Assembly: GCF_003287355.1 (NCBI RefSeq)
Contig: NZ_QMIM01000010.1
Location: 62,001-126,000, forward strand
DNA: 64,000 bases
Direction of reading: 5' to 3'
From: Halorubrum sp. 48-1-W
GTDB lineage: Archaea > Halobacteriota > Halobacteria > Halobacteriales > Haloferacaceae
In this document: positions 49,967 to 57,294 of the stretch, piece by piece
Layout of the letters: the number at the start of each line of letters is the position of its first letter
How positions within the stretch are numbered: the first letter of the stretch is position 1
Position numbers and translations under genes: made by a program
Notes under the pieces: model-generated
What the model was told of the DNA's origin: nothing
What the model saw: the letters and a program-made list of their open reading frames with translations, nothing else
The model's database searches: none

Positions 49967-51535
49967 CTACGGGCCGAACGCCTCGTTGAGCCGCTTTCGG
50001 AACGCTTCGAGCTCCTCCAGGTGGTCGTCGATCGCTTCCAGCTCGGCTTCGACGTCCTCGAGGTCGTCCCCGAGCCGTCCCTCGACGTCGGTCAGCCGCG
50101 AGTCGACCTCCGCGAGGTCGTCCCACAGGTCGTCGAACTCCTCCTCGAAGCGGCCGAACCGTTCCTCCACGTCGTCGATCCGCTCGTCGGCCCGTTCGAC
50201 GCCGGCAGCGGCGTCGTCGACCTCCTCGTAGAGCGTTTCGACGTCGTCGCCGACGTCGTCGAGCGCGTCGTCGAGTCCGGCGAGGTCGGCCTCGAGCGAG
50301 GCCACGTCCCCGGCGACGTCCTGTACGGTCGCTTCGAGCCCGTGAGCGGTCGCTTCAACCGCCGAAACGGTCTCCTCGAGGCCCGCGACCGTCGTCTCCG
50401 CGGAGTCGACGTCCTCGCGTACCGTCGTGACGTCGTCCTCGATCGATTCGACGTCGTCCGCGAGCTCGCCGTGTGCCCGTTCGCCGGCCGTGAGTCGGGT
50501 ATCGAGGGAATCGACCGTGGCCTCCACCTCGTCCACGCGGGCGTCGAGCCCGTCGAGGACTTCGCGGGCGGTCCCCTCGTCGTCGATGAACTCGGCGAGC
50601 GCGTCGGCGTACGCCTCGATGTCCGACACGCTCGACTGGAGTCGACTGATCCGGACGTCGACGCTTCGCGGGACGCCGAGATCGAGTTCCGCACGGAGGA
50701 GTTCCATGTCGTCCTCGTCGACCTCCCCGGATCGGATCTCTTCGGCCAGCCCTGCCGCGATCCCGCCAGCTGTCGCGCTCGTGGTGACGCCTTCTCCTTC
50801 GGGTGCGGACGTCGTCTCCGCTCCATCGTCGTCTTCGGCCGCTTCCGCTTCGGTCTCTTCCGCTTCAGCCTCGTCGTCTTCGGTCTCTTCCGCTTCAGCC
50901 TCGTCGTCTTCGGTCTCTTCCGCTTCGGCCTCGTCGTCTTCGGCGTCGGTCCCCTCGTCTTCGGTCGTCTCGTGTGGGGTAACCGCCGCAGTCGTCCCGT
51001 CGGCGACCGTCCGGGGTTCGGGTACCACTGCGTCTGGTTCGGCCCCGTCTTCGGGCTCGACCGCCTGCTCGTCGAGGGGTTCCTCCTCCATGCCCGGGAG
51101 CGTCTCGCGGTCCCCGGAGAGGACTTCCCGAACCGCATCGGTCTCGCCGGTCCCGAGCACGTCCCCGATCTCCTCGCCGACGGGGACGTGTTCGATGATC
51201 GGCGTTGCGAGGAATCCATCTAGGTCGGGGTCGTCGTCGCGGATCCCGAAGACCGTCTCGACGGATTCGCCGGGCTCGAGGACCCGTTCGAACTCCACCC
51301 GGTGGTCCTTGTACGCCGTCCAGTTCTCGCTCTCGTAGTCGGGGTGGAATCCCACCCGATCCATCGGGAACACGTCCGGAATCCGGTCGACTATCCGAAC
51401 TCGAACCGCGTCGTCGCGGTGGGAAGAGAGATCGAAGGTTACCGCGGGTACCGGGAACGCGTCGTCGGTGAAGGACTTCTCGACCCGGATGCCGTCCTCC
51501 TCCACGGTCGTCGCTTCGGCCGTCCGTTCGTTCAT
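49967..51535 (-). CDS. Acidic coiled-coil protein
   Basis: A 522-residue haloarchaeal protein. Residues 1-115 form a beta-rich domain (GIRVEKSFTDDAFPVPAVTF through ESVETVFGIRDDDP). A Glu/Asp/Ala/Thr linker (about 140-255) contains three DDEAEAEETE repeats encoded by a 30-bp tandem repeat. Residues about 275-520 are a long heptad-repeat coiled coil (many VEATVDSLDTRL-like segments). No membrane helix or signal is visible, so it is probably cytosolic and oligomeric, perhaps structural or scaffolding. No family name is certain. A TTAAATTCC element lies just before the start. Confidence 0.75.
   Translation of the reverse strand: MNERTAEATTVEEDGIRVEKSFTDDAFPVPAVTFDLSSHRDDAVRVRIVDRIPDVFPMDRVGFHPDYESENWTAYKDHRVEFERVLEPGESVETVFGIRDDDPDLDGFLATPIIEHVPVGEEIGDVLGTGETDAVREVLSGDRETLPGMEEEPLDEQAVEPEDGAEPDAVVPEPRTVADGTTAAVTPHETTEDEGTDAEDDEAEAEETEDDEAEAEETEDDEAEAEETEAEAAEDDDGAETTSAPEGEGVTTSATAGGIAAGLAEEIRSGEVDEDDMELLRAELDLGVPRSVDVRISRLQSSVSDIEAYADALAEFIDDEGTAREVLDGLDARVDEVEATVDSLDTRLTAGERAHGELADDVESIEDDVTTVREDVDSAETTVAGLEETVSAVEATAHGLEATVQDVAGDVASLEADLAGLDDALDDVGDDVETLYEEVDDAAAGVERADERIDDVEERFGRFEEEFDDLWDDLAEVDSRLTDVEGRLGDDLEDVEAELEAIDDHLEELEAFRKRLNEAFGP
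50851..50940 (-). repeat. Three 30-bp tandem repeats within the coiled-coil gene
   Basis: Units 50851-50880, 50881-50910 and 50911-50940 are identical except for one base in the third. The unit is ten codons and encodes DDEAEAEETE. The high identity suggests recent slippage. Confidence 0.9.
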
Positions 51536-51629
51536 ACGCTACCCTCCGTAAGCAAAGGCTTAAATTCCATGGGCAACCTCTCAGGGGTGATAACTGACTT
51601 CCGCGCCGAATGTCCGGCGAGACGACGGG

Positions 51630-52463
51630 CTACAGCTCGATCCGGTCGCCGATCTCGACGATCTCCAGCCGTTCGGGATACTCGAAGCTTCGGGCGTGTT
51701 CGTGAAGCGCCGTCGGGTCCGCCGTCAGCCCCTTCCACATGTCCCAGTGGGTGGGGACGAGTCGATCGAGCTCCAGCGCGCTCGCGGCCTCGACGATCTC
51801 GTTCTCGTCGCTATACCACTTGGTTCGAACCGGCTCACCGCTCTCCTTGTCGGGGATCGTTCCCACCGAACCGAACGCCAGGATCCCGAGATCGACGTCG
51901 TACTCCCCGGCGAGTTCCGGGAACGACGGCGAGGGTTTGCTGTCACCGGCGTGGAGCACGGTCCCCGTCGGGTGCTCGATCACGTAGCCGACCGGATGGG
52001 TCGCGTCCGGGTCGTGCGTCTCGACGACGTGGACCGTGAACTCCCCGATCCGGAGTTCGTCGCCCTCGGTCACCTCGGTGAACTGCTCGCCGTCGACGGC
52101 CCACTCCTCGGTCCACCGCTCGTCCTCGCGGGCGACGGCCAGCGAGTCGTCGGGCGCGACGAACTCACACCCCGTGTTCGCGAGGATCGGGGCCTGTGAG
52201 GGCCCGTGGACGTGGTCGGTGTGTTCGTGGGTCGCGAGCACCGCGTCCCCGACGTCGACGTCGTCGGGGTCGAACGGGACCGGGATCATCCGCACCGTCC
52301 GCGGCGGGTCGCCGGTGCCCACGTACGGGTCGATCCAGAGGACGGTCCCGTCGCGACCCTTGATCGCGAACCCGTTACAGCCGAGATACCACAGCGACAC
52401 CGTCTCGGGGTCGGCCTCCGCCACCGCGTGCGGCAGCCAGTCGCCCCAGTCGGAACGCGTCAT
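51630..52463 (-). CDS. Metallo-beta-lactamase-fold hydrolase (UlaG-like)
   Basis: A 277-residue metal-dependent hydrolase. The zinc/manganese motif is THEHTDH (78-84), with further ligands in THDPDATHPVGYVI, VLHAGDSKPS and a final VPTHWDMWKGL. The layout, with the early LGCNGFAIKG and the motif near residue 80, matches the L-ascorbate-6-phosphate lactonase (UlaG) branch rather than beta-lactamases or RNases. The haloarchaeal substrate is unknown. The ATG at 52463 is chosen because sequence upstream in frame is not MBL-like. Confidence 0.9.
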   Translation of the reverse strand: MTRSDWGDWLPHAVAEADPETVSLWYLGCNGFAIKGRDGTVLWIDPYVGTGDPPRTVRMIPVPFDPDDVDVGDAVLATHEHTDHVHGPSQAPILANTGCEFVAPDDSLAVAREDERWTEEWAVDGEQFTEVTEGDELRIGEFTVHVVETHDPDATHPVGYVIEHPTGTVLHAGDSKPSPSFPELAGEYDVDLGILAFGSVGTIPDKESGEPVRTKWYSDENEIVEAASALELDRLVPTHWDMWKGLTADPTALHEHARSFEYPERLEIVEIGDRIEL

Positions 52464-53168
52464 GTCTCCCCCTGTCTCGGCTTGCCCCCTAACCGTTCCG
52501 GAGTCGGTTCGGTTCGTGTCAACAGATGTCATGATCTCTGTTCGATCTGCGCCACATAAACCATATATTGCGATACCAAATTGTGGGTCCGTCCGAAACA
52601 CCACAGCTCCGGAGGATGGGCCCGTTTCGAGGCGTATCGAGTCGATACAAGGGTGCTGCTTACCGATCGAGTACTCGAGTCGTCGTCCACGTGTGAGGAG
52701 GCCGCATCGTTCGACGGTCCGTGTGCTCTCGACCCGTCCCGTCTCGTAGCCGGCCCAGCCGAACGTCCCCTGGAAGGAGATCGCGCGGACCAGCGGGAGC
52801 ACTCCCGTCACGCTGGCACCTGCTCTCTTCGCCCGGCGGCCCGCCAATACACATCTACTTTTTACGGTTCGTTTGGTGTCATGCCCGGTCATCCGTTCCG
52901 ACGTATCGTTCGACATCCGCTCGAGTTCGTAGACGTGTCCGTGTAAACGAACTACGATAACGACGAGGTCCCCGGATCCACGCTGTAGTGATCCGGAGAA
53001 TGAGGTGGATAAACGCCCGAAAAGACGAGCCCTGGGAACGATCTCGCTGGATGTCGGACGCGCGTCTTCGTTCAGATCTGTCGCTCTCATCGATCCGCTC
53101 TCGTTCGAACGTGTTTCTCTACTCGAATTCGGAAAGACGATTGAGCGATCGACCAAACGAGTTAAGTC
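52464..53168. other. About 700 bp without a recognised gene
   Basis: Several reading frames of 60-120 codons exist, but none has haloarchaeal codon bias, acidic composition or a family match. AT-rich spots occur at 52553-52585 (promoter-like for the MBL gene, about 90 bp upstream of it) and at 52855-52875. A GTAAACGAACTACGATAACG stretch at 52944-52963 and the sequences at 53070-53170 are also less GC-rich than average. The region may be degraded mobile DNA or hold an RNA; nothing specific is supported. Confidence 0.5.
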
Positions 53169-53190
53169 ATATCGGGTTATATCGATATGT
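53169..53190 (+). promoter_or_regulatory. Promoter/operator of the metal efflux module
   Basis: The palindrome ATATCGATAT (53179-53188) ends 2 bp before the ATG at 53191. It is preceded by CATATCGGG (53169-53176), and a variant TGTCGATAC follows, giving repeated ATATCG/CGATA half-sites around the start. The TTAAGT at 53162-53167 is a TATA-like element 24-29 bp upstream. An ArsR repressor bound here would block initiation; this is inferred from layout. Confidence 0.55.
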
Positions 53191-53328
53191 ATGTCGATAC
53201 TCAACCGATTGCTCGGCGGCGAGTCGAACGACGAGGAGAGTTGCTGTGACATACAGATCGAGGAGGTAGACGCCGACGAACCCGCGGAGGATGCGCCGAA
53301 CGGGAGTGCCGATCGCACGGAGGACTGA
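53191..53328 (+). CDS. 45-residue di-cysteine protein
   Basis: A micro-protein beginning MSILNRLLGGESNDEESCCDIQIEEV. It has an amphipathic N-terminal helix, a vicinal Cys18-Cys19 pair and an acidic tail. Vicinal cysteines can bind soft metals or arsenite. It lies 6 bp upstream of an ArsR gene and belongs to the same likely transcript as the efflux permease, so a metal-carrier role is a reasonable guess. The ATG at 53191 is chosen because the leaderless promoter and palindrome sit directly before it; a longer upstream frame lacks such support. Confidence 0.7.
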   Translation: MSILNRLLGGESNDEESCCDIQIEEVDADEPAEDAPNGSADRTED

Positions 53329-53334
53329 CCGGCG

Positions 53335-53733
53335 ATGTCGAACGACCCGAACGCGGCAAGCCGTGCGGGCTCGGAATCCGCCAGCGGAACGCTCCGACGG
53401 ACGGAGGAGGGAACCTGCTGTGACGGTCCGTTCCCGGCGACGCGACGCGCCGAGGACGCGGCCATCGAGGCGGAGCTGTCGTCGTTCAAGGCGCTGGCCA
53501 ACCGAAAGCGGCTCGCGATCGTTCACGCGCTCCGGGAGGGCGAGCTCTGTGCCTGCGAACTGGAGGCCGTGCTGGACGCGCCGCAGTCGACGGTCGCGTC
53601 CCACCTCCGGAAGCTTCGCGACGCGGGTATCGTCAACACTCGTAAGGACGGGAAGTGGACGTACTATCGGATCGCGGACACGGCGAGCCTCCAACTGCTC
53701 GATCTGGCCGCTGCGCTGGGAGAGGATCGATGA
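53335..53733 (+). CDS. ArsR-family metal-responsive repressor
   Basis: A 132-residue winged-helix regulator. The N-terminal extension carries a vicinal pair Cys28-Cys29 (EGTCCDG). The alpha3-type motif ELCACEL (Cys72, Cys74) is the classic metal or arsenite site, and QSTVASHLRKLRDAG is the recognition helix. Binding of metal would release DNA and open the operon. Its stop overlaps the permease start (ATGA), so the regulator and the pump are coupled. The metal is not determined; arsenic, zinc and copper are candidates. Confidence 0.88.
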   Translation: MSNDPNAASRAGSESASGTLRRTEEGTCCDGPFPATRRAEDAAIEAELSSFKALANRKRLAIVHALREGELCACELEAVLDAPQSTVASHLRKLRDAGIVNTRKDGKWTYYRIADTASLQLLDLAAALGEDR

Positions 53734-54731
53734 TCCCAGCGGGAACCGAATCGGCATTGCTCGATTCGTGGGACTACTTCCTCCACCTCGCGATGGTCCT
53801 CACGCCGCTTTTCATCGGCGCGTCGTTCCTCGTCGGCCTCGCACAGGAGTACCTCCCGCCCGAGCGCGTCGAGGAGATGCTTCGATCGCGCGACCACGGG
53901 AGCGGGAACGTCCTCGCAGCGGGACTCGGCGCCGTGACGCCGTTCTGCTCGTGTTCCACCGTTCCCGTCCTGGCCGGTCTGCTGGGTGCCGGCGCGCCGA
54001 CGGGTATGGCGTTTTCGTTCCTGATCGCCTCGCCGATCGTCAACTGGATCGCCGTGTTCCTGCTCTTTGGACTGTTCGGGACCGCCGTCACCGTCGCGTA
54101 CGTGACGACCGCGCTACTCGCGGCGATCGTCGCGGGGCTGGTCATCGGGATGCTCGACCTCGACGGCTACGTCAAGGACGTGCGGATCACGGCCGGGGGC
54201 CGCGAGATCGAGACCGACGGCGGCGCGCCCGCGCCGGGTGCCTCGTCGACGACCGGCGCTGAGTCCGGCTGTTGTGAGTGCGCGACGGACGCGACGAACC
54301 GGACCCACAAGGAACGCGTGACCGCGGCCGGGAGGGGCGCCCTCTCCTTCTTCCGCGACACGCTTCCCTACATCGCGATCGGGATCGCGATCGGCGCGCT
54401 GATCCACGGGGCCGTGCCCGCGGAGTTCCTCCAGCGGATCGCGGGGCCGGAGAATCCGCTCGCGACGCCACTGGCCGCGCTCGCCGGCGCGCCGATCTAC
54501 GTGAGCATCAGCGGGATGTTGCCGATCGCCCACTCGCTCACCGAGGCGGGGATCCCGATCGGCACGGTGATCGCGTTCGTCGTCGGCGGTGCGGGGATCA
54601 GCATCCCGAACCTGATCCTCCTGAACAAGCTGTTCGAACGGCGATTGCTCGCGATCTACGCGACGACCGTCGTGACGATCGGGATCGCGATCGGCGTGTC
54701 GTTCAACACCGTCTTCGTCGGCCTGCTCTGA
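53730..54731 (+). CDS. ArsP/SO_0444-type metal(loid) efflux permease
   Basis: A 333-residue membrane protein of the DUF318/ArsP superfamily with about eight helices and two homologous halves. The conserved PFCSCSTVPVLAGLLGAGAP (Cys73, Cys75) in the first half is the family metal motif. A cytosolic loop contains ESGCCECATDATNRT (Cys181, Cys182, Cys184), as in SO_0444-type copper/zinc or organoarsenic exporters. ISGMLPIAHSLTEAGIPIGTV is the matching block in the second half. It is translationally coupled to the upstream ArsR. Substrate ion uncertain. Confidence 0.88.
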   Translation: MIPAGTESALLDSWDYFLHLAMVLTPLFIGASFLVGLAQEYLPPERVEEMLRSRDHGSGNVLAAGLGAVTPFCSCSTVPVLAGLLGAGAPTGMAFSFLIASPIVNWIAVFLLFGLFGTAVTVAYVTTALLAAIVAGLVIGMLDLDGYVKDVRITAGGREIETDGGAPAPGASSTTGAESGCCECATDATNRTHKERVTAAGRGALSFFRDTLPYIAIGIAIGALIHGAVPAEFLQRIAGPENPLATPLAALAGAPIYVSISGMLPIAHSLTEAGIPIGTVIAFVVGGAGISIPNLILLNKLFERRLLAIYATTVVTIGIAIGVSFNTVFVGLL

Positions 54732-54746
54732 CCCGGCGTTTCTCGT

Positions 54747-55139
54747 TCAGGGCGACCGCGAGCCGTCGAGCGCGGCGAGGACGGCGTTCGCCCGCGGCGT
54801 GGCGCGATACATCCGCCACTTCCCCGCTTTCCGGCGCGTGACGAGCCCGGCGTCGGTGAGCTTCGAGAGGGCGTGGCTGATCGCGCTTTCGCTCACGTCC
54901 AAAAGCGGCGAGAGCTCGCAGACGCACAGCTCGTCGTCGGCCGTGTGGAGCATCCGAACGATCTCGTACCGCGTCTCGTTCCCGAGCGCCGACAGGAGTT
55001 CGACGTCGCTCTCGAGGTCGGACCCGTCGATACCCTCGTTCAGCTCCTCCAGTTCCGCGAGCCGTTCGGAGAGCTCCTCGTCCGTACAGGAGCCGTACTC
55101 GGCGGCGACGTACCGCTGTAGACGATCGGTCGATGACAT
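54747..55139 (-). CDS. Second ArsR-family metal-responsive regulator
   Basis: A 130-residue winged-helix protein with ELCVCEL (Cys72, Cys74), the same metal motif at the same residue positions as the ArsR on the other strand. Its recognition helix is ESAISHALSKLTDAG. The N-terminus is different: Cys18 only, and a helical Glu-rich lead-in. Only 15 bp separate its stop from the permease stop, so the genes converge. Two ArsR proteins around one pump suggest either cross-regulation or separate targets. A hairpin relic lies 16 bp before its start. Confidence 0.88.
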   Translation of the reverse strand: MSSTDRLQRYVAAEYGSCTDEELSERLAELEELNEGIDGSDLESDVELLSALGNETRYEIVRMLHTADDELCVCELSPLLDVSESAISHALSKLTDAGLVTRRKAGKWRMYRATPRANAVLAALDGSRSP

Positions 55140-55155
55140 ACACGCGAGTCAACTA

Positions 55156-55192
55156 CCCCACCCTAAAGGCCTTCGGCGTTTTGAGGGTGGGG
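55156..55192. mobile_element. Imperfect palindrome, possible IS200/IS605-type end relic
   Basis: CCCCACCCT (55156-55164) pairs perfectly with AGGGTGGGG (55184-55192). The 19-nt loop has inner complementarity AAAGGCC...GGC-TTTT. On the complement the sequence reads ...TTTAGGGTGGGGTAGTTGAC, which I recall as a common end of haloarchaeal IS200/IS605-type elements. No transposase gene is present. It sits in the spacer between the second ArsR and nnr and may alter the promoter of either. Origin is a memory-based inference; the palindrome is directly visible. Confidence 0.5.
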
Positions 55193-55331
55193 CTTGTCCG
55201 TGAACTCGGCCTCGAACCCGTCCGGGTGGGCGTTGAACCGAGGCGAGATTAATCGTTATGGACCGTCAGGTCCCAAGTCACCGCACGCGGGGAGCCACCA
55301 CCGTTATGCCCGTCACCCACGGATCGCCGGT

Positions 55332-56810
55332 ATGCTCTCGAGCGATCGGATGGCAGCCGTCGACGCGAACGCGGCGGCCCTCGGCGTCCCGCGGAAACAG
55401 CTGATGGAGTCCTCGGGCAACGCTGTCGCCCGGGAAGTCCGGTCCGCGAGCGAGCCCGACGACGAGGTCGCGCTCGTGTGCGGCCGCGGGAACAACGGCG
55501 GGGACGCGTTCGTCGCAGTCCGCTTCCTCGCCGACCGCGACGTGACGGTCCACCTGCTCGGGCGACCGGAGTCGATCGGGACCGCGATCGCCCGCGAGAA
55601 CTGGGAGGCGCTCCGGACGGCCGAGATCCCGACCGAGACGGTCGGCGACTCCGCCGAGATCGACTTCGGGTCGCCGGACGTCGTCGTCGACGCGATGCTC
55701 GGCACCGGCGTCGCCGGCGCGTTACGCGAGCCGGTGCGGACCGCGGCCGAGTCGATAAACGCGCTCTCGTCGGCGGGAGGGGCGCGGGACGGGACCGACC
55801 CGACCGTGATCGCCGTCGACGTTCCGTCGGGGGTCGACGCCGACACGGGCGAGCCGACCGGCGGGGAGGGGGCGGTCGCCGTCGAGGCCGACCGGGTCGT
55901 GACCTTCCACGACACGAAGCCCGGGCTGGGCCGGCTCGACGTCGAGGTGACCGTCGCCGACATCGGGATCCCGGCCGCGGCGGAGCGGTACACCGGCCCC
56001 GGCGACCTCCGCGGATTGGGCCGGGACCCGGACTCGCACAAGGGCGAGAACGGGGAAGTCCTCGTCGTCGGCGGCGGTCCCTACACCGGCGCGCCGGCGC
56101 TCTCCGCGCGGGCCGCGCTCCGGGCCGGCGCAGACCTCGTCAGGGTCGCATGTCCGGTACCGATCGCCGACGAGGTACAGGGGTACTCGGCGGACCTCAT
56201 CGTCCGGGGGCTCCCGGGTGAGTTCCTCGCTCCGGATCACCTCGACCGGATCGTGGAACTCGCTGCCGACCAGGACGTCGTCGTGATCGGTCCCGGGCTC
56301 GGCGACGCGGCGGCGTCGATGGAGCTGGTTCGGCGGTTCCTCGCCGAATTCTCCGGGCGGGCGGTGGTCGACGCCGACGCGCTCCGGATCGTCCCCGAGG
56401 TCGACACCGACGCGGAGCTGATCTGTACGCCACACCAGGGTGAGCTCCGCGGTATGGGCGGCGAGACCGCGGCCGACCCGGACGAGCGCGCGGAACTGGT
56501 CCGGGAGTTCGCTGCGGAGGTCGGCCACACACTCCTCGTGAAGGGCCGGTACGACGTGATCGCGAGCGACGACGGCGGGACGGTTCGGCAGAACAGAACC
56601 GGCAACCCCGGGATGACCGTCGGCGGGACGGGCGACGTGCTCGCGGGGACGGTCGGCGCGCTCGCAGCCAGGACCGGCCCCTTCGAGGCCGCCGCCGTGG
56701 GCGCGTACGTCAACGGGCTCGCCGGCGACGCAGTCGCGGAGGAGAACGGACACGGGCTCGTGGCGACGGATTTAATCGACCGGCTCCCGCACGCGCTGTA
56801 CGATGAGTGA
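55332..56810 (+). CDS. nnr: Bifunctional NAD(P)HX epimerase/dehydratase
   Basis: A 492-residue repair enzyme that returns damaged hydrated NAD(P)H to use. The N-terminal YjeF-type epimerase domain (1-215) includes VCGRGNNGGDAFVAVR and VVVDAMLGTGVAG. The C-terminal ADP/ATP-dependent dehydratase domain (about 225-492) has the ribokinase-like NPGMTVGGTGDVLAGTVG motif and the IGPGLGD turn. The start is ATG 55332, following GTTATGCCC promoter-like sequence. It overlaps moaC by 8 bp at its end, so the pair is co-translated. Confidence 0.95.
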   Translation: MLSSDRMAAVDANAAALGVPRKQLMESSGNAVAREVRSASEPDDEVALVCGRGNNGGDAFVAVRFLADRDVTVHLLGRPESIGTAIARENWEALRTAEIPTETVGDSAEIDFGSPDVVVDAMLGTGVAGALREPVRTAAESINALSSAGGARDGTDPTVIAVDVPSGVDADTGEPTGGEGAVAVEADRVVTFHDTKPGLGRLDVEVTVADIGIPAAAERYTGPGDLRGLGRDPDSHKGENGEVLVVGGGPYTGAPALSARAALRAGADLVRVACPVPIADEVQGYSADLIVRGLPGEFLAPDHLDRIVELAADQDVVVIGPGLGDAAASMELVRRFLAEFSGRAVVDADALRIVPEVDTDAELICTPHQGELRGMGGETAADPDERAELVREFAAEVGHTLLVKGRYDVIASDDGGTVRQNRTGNPGMTVGGTGDVLAGTVGALAARTGPFEAAAVGAYVNGLAGDAVAEENGHGLVATDLIDRLPHALYDE

Positions 56811-57291
56811 TCCCGACGACGAACTGACCCACACGACCGCCGACGGCGACGTCCAGATGGTGGACGTGGGCGGAAAACCCGACACGGCCCGACGGGCGGT
56901 CGCCCGCGGGGAGATCCGGCTCACGCCGTCCACGGTCGAGGCGATCCGCGCCGACGGGATCGCGAAGGGTGACGTGCTCGCGACCGCGCGGATCGGCGCG
57001 ATCGGGGCGGTGAAACACACCTGGGAGACGATCCCGATGTGCCATCAGATCCCGATCACGAACGCCGACACCGAGTTCGTCGTCGACGACGACCGCGTCG
57101 AGCTGACCGTCGCCGTGGAGACGACGGGCAAGACCGGTTGCGAGATGGAGGCGCTCGAGGGCGTCACGACCGGACTCAACGTCGTCTGGGACATGGTGAA
57201 GGCTGTGGAGAAGGACGCCGATGGCGGCTATCCGGACACGCGCGTTTCGGACGTGGAAGTCGTCTCGAAGGAGAAACGAGAACTCGACTAG
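56803..57291 (+). CDS. moaC: Cyclic pyranopterin monophosphate synthase
   Basis: A 162-residue MoaC, which forms cyclic pyranopterin from the MoaA product in molybdenum-cofactor synthesis. Conserved segments are MVDVGGKPDTARRAVARGEI, KGDVLATARIGAIGAVKHTWETIPMCHQIPI, EVTT-like GKTGCEMEALEGVTTGLNVVWDMVKAVEKD and the C-terminal helix. It overlaps nnr by 8 bp. A formate dehydrogenase that needs the cofactor lies 2 kb downstream on the other strand, so the neighbourhood is consistent though not one operon. Confidence 0.95.
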   Translation: MSDPDDELTHTTADGDVQMVDVGGKPDTARRAVARGEIRLTPSTVEAIRADGIAKGDVLATARIGAIGAVKHTWETIPMCHQIPITNADTEFVVDDDRVELTVAVETTGKTGCEMEALEGVTTGLNVVWDMVKAVEKDADGGYPDTRVSDVEVVSKEKRELD

Positions 57292-57294
57292 CCG

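Noticed and set aside
51829-51850. tRNA T-arm-like GGTTCGAA sequence
   Set aside because: It lies inside the metallo-beta-lactamase gene and no acceptor stem or anticodon arm surrounds it.
52581-52946. A 121-codon plus-strand frame in the 700-bp gap
   Set aside because: It would start at TTG, lacks acidic bias and shows no motif.
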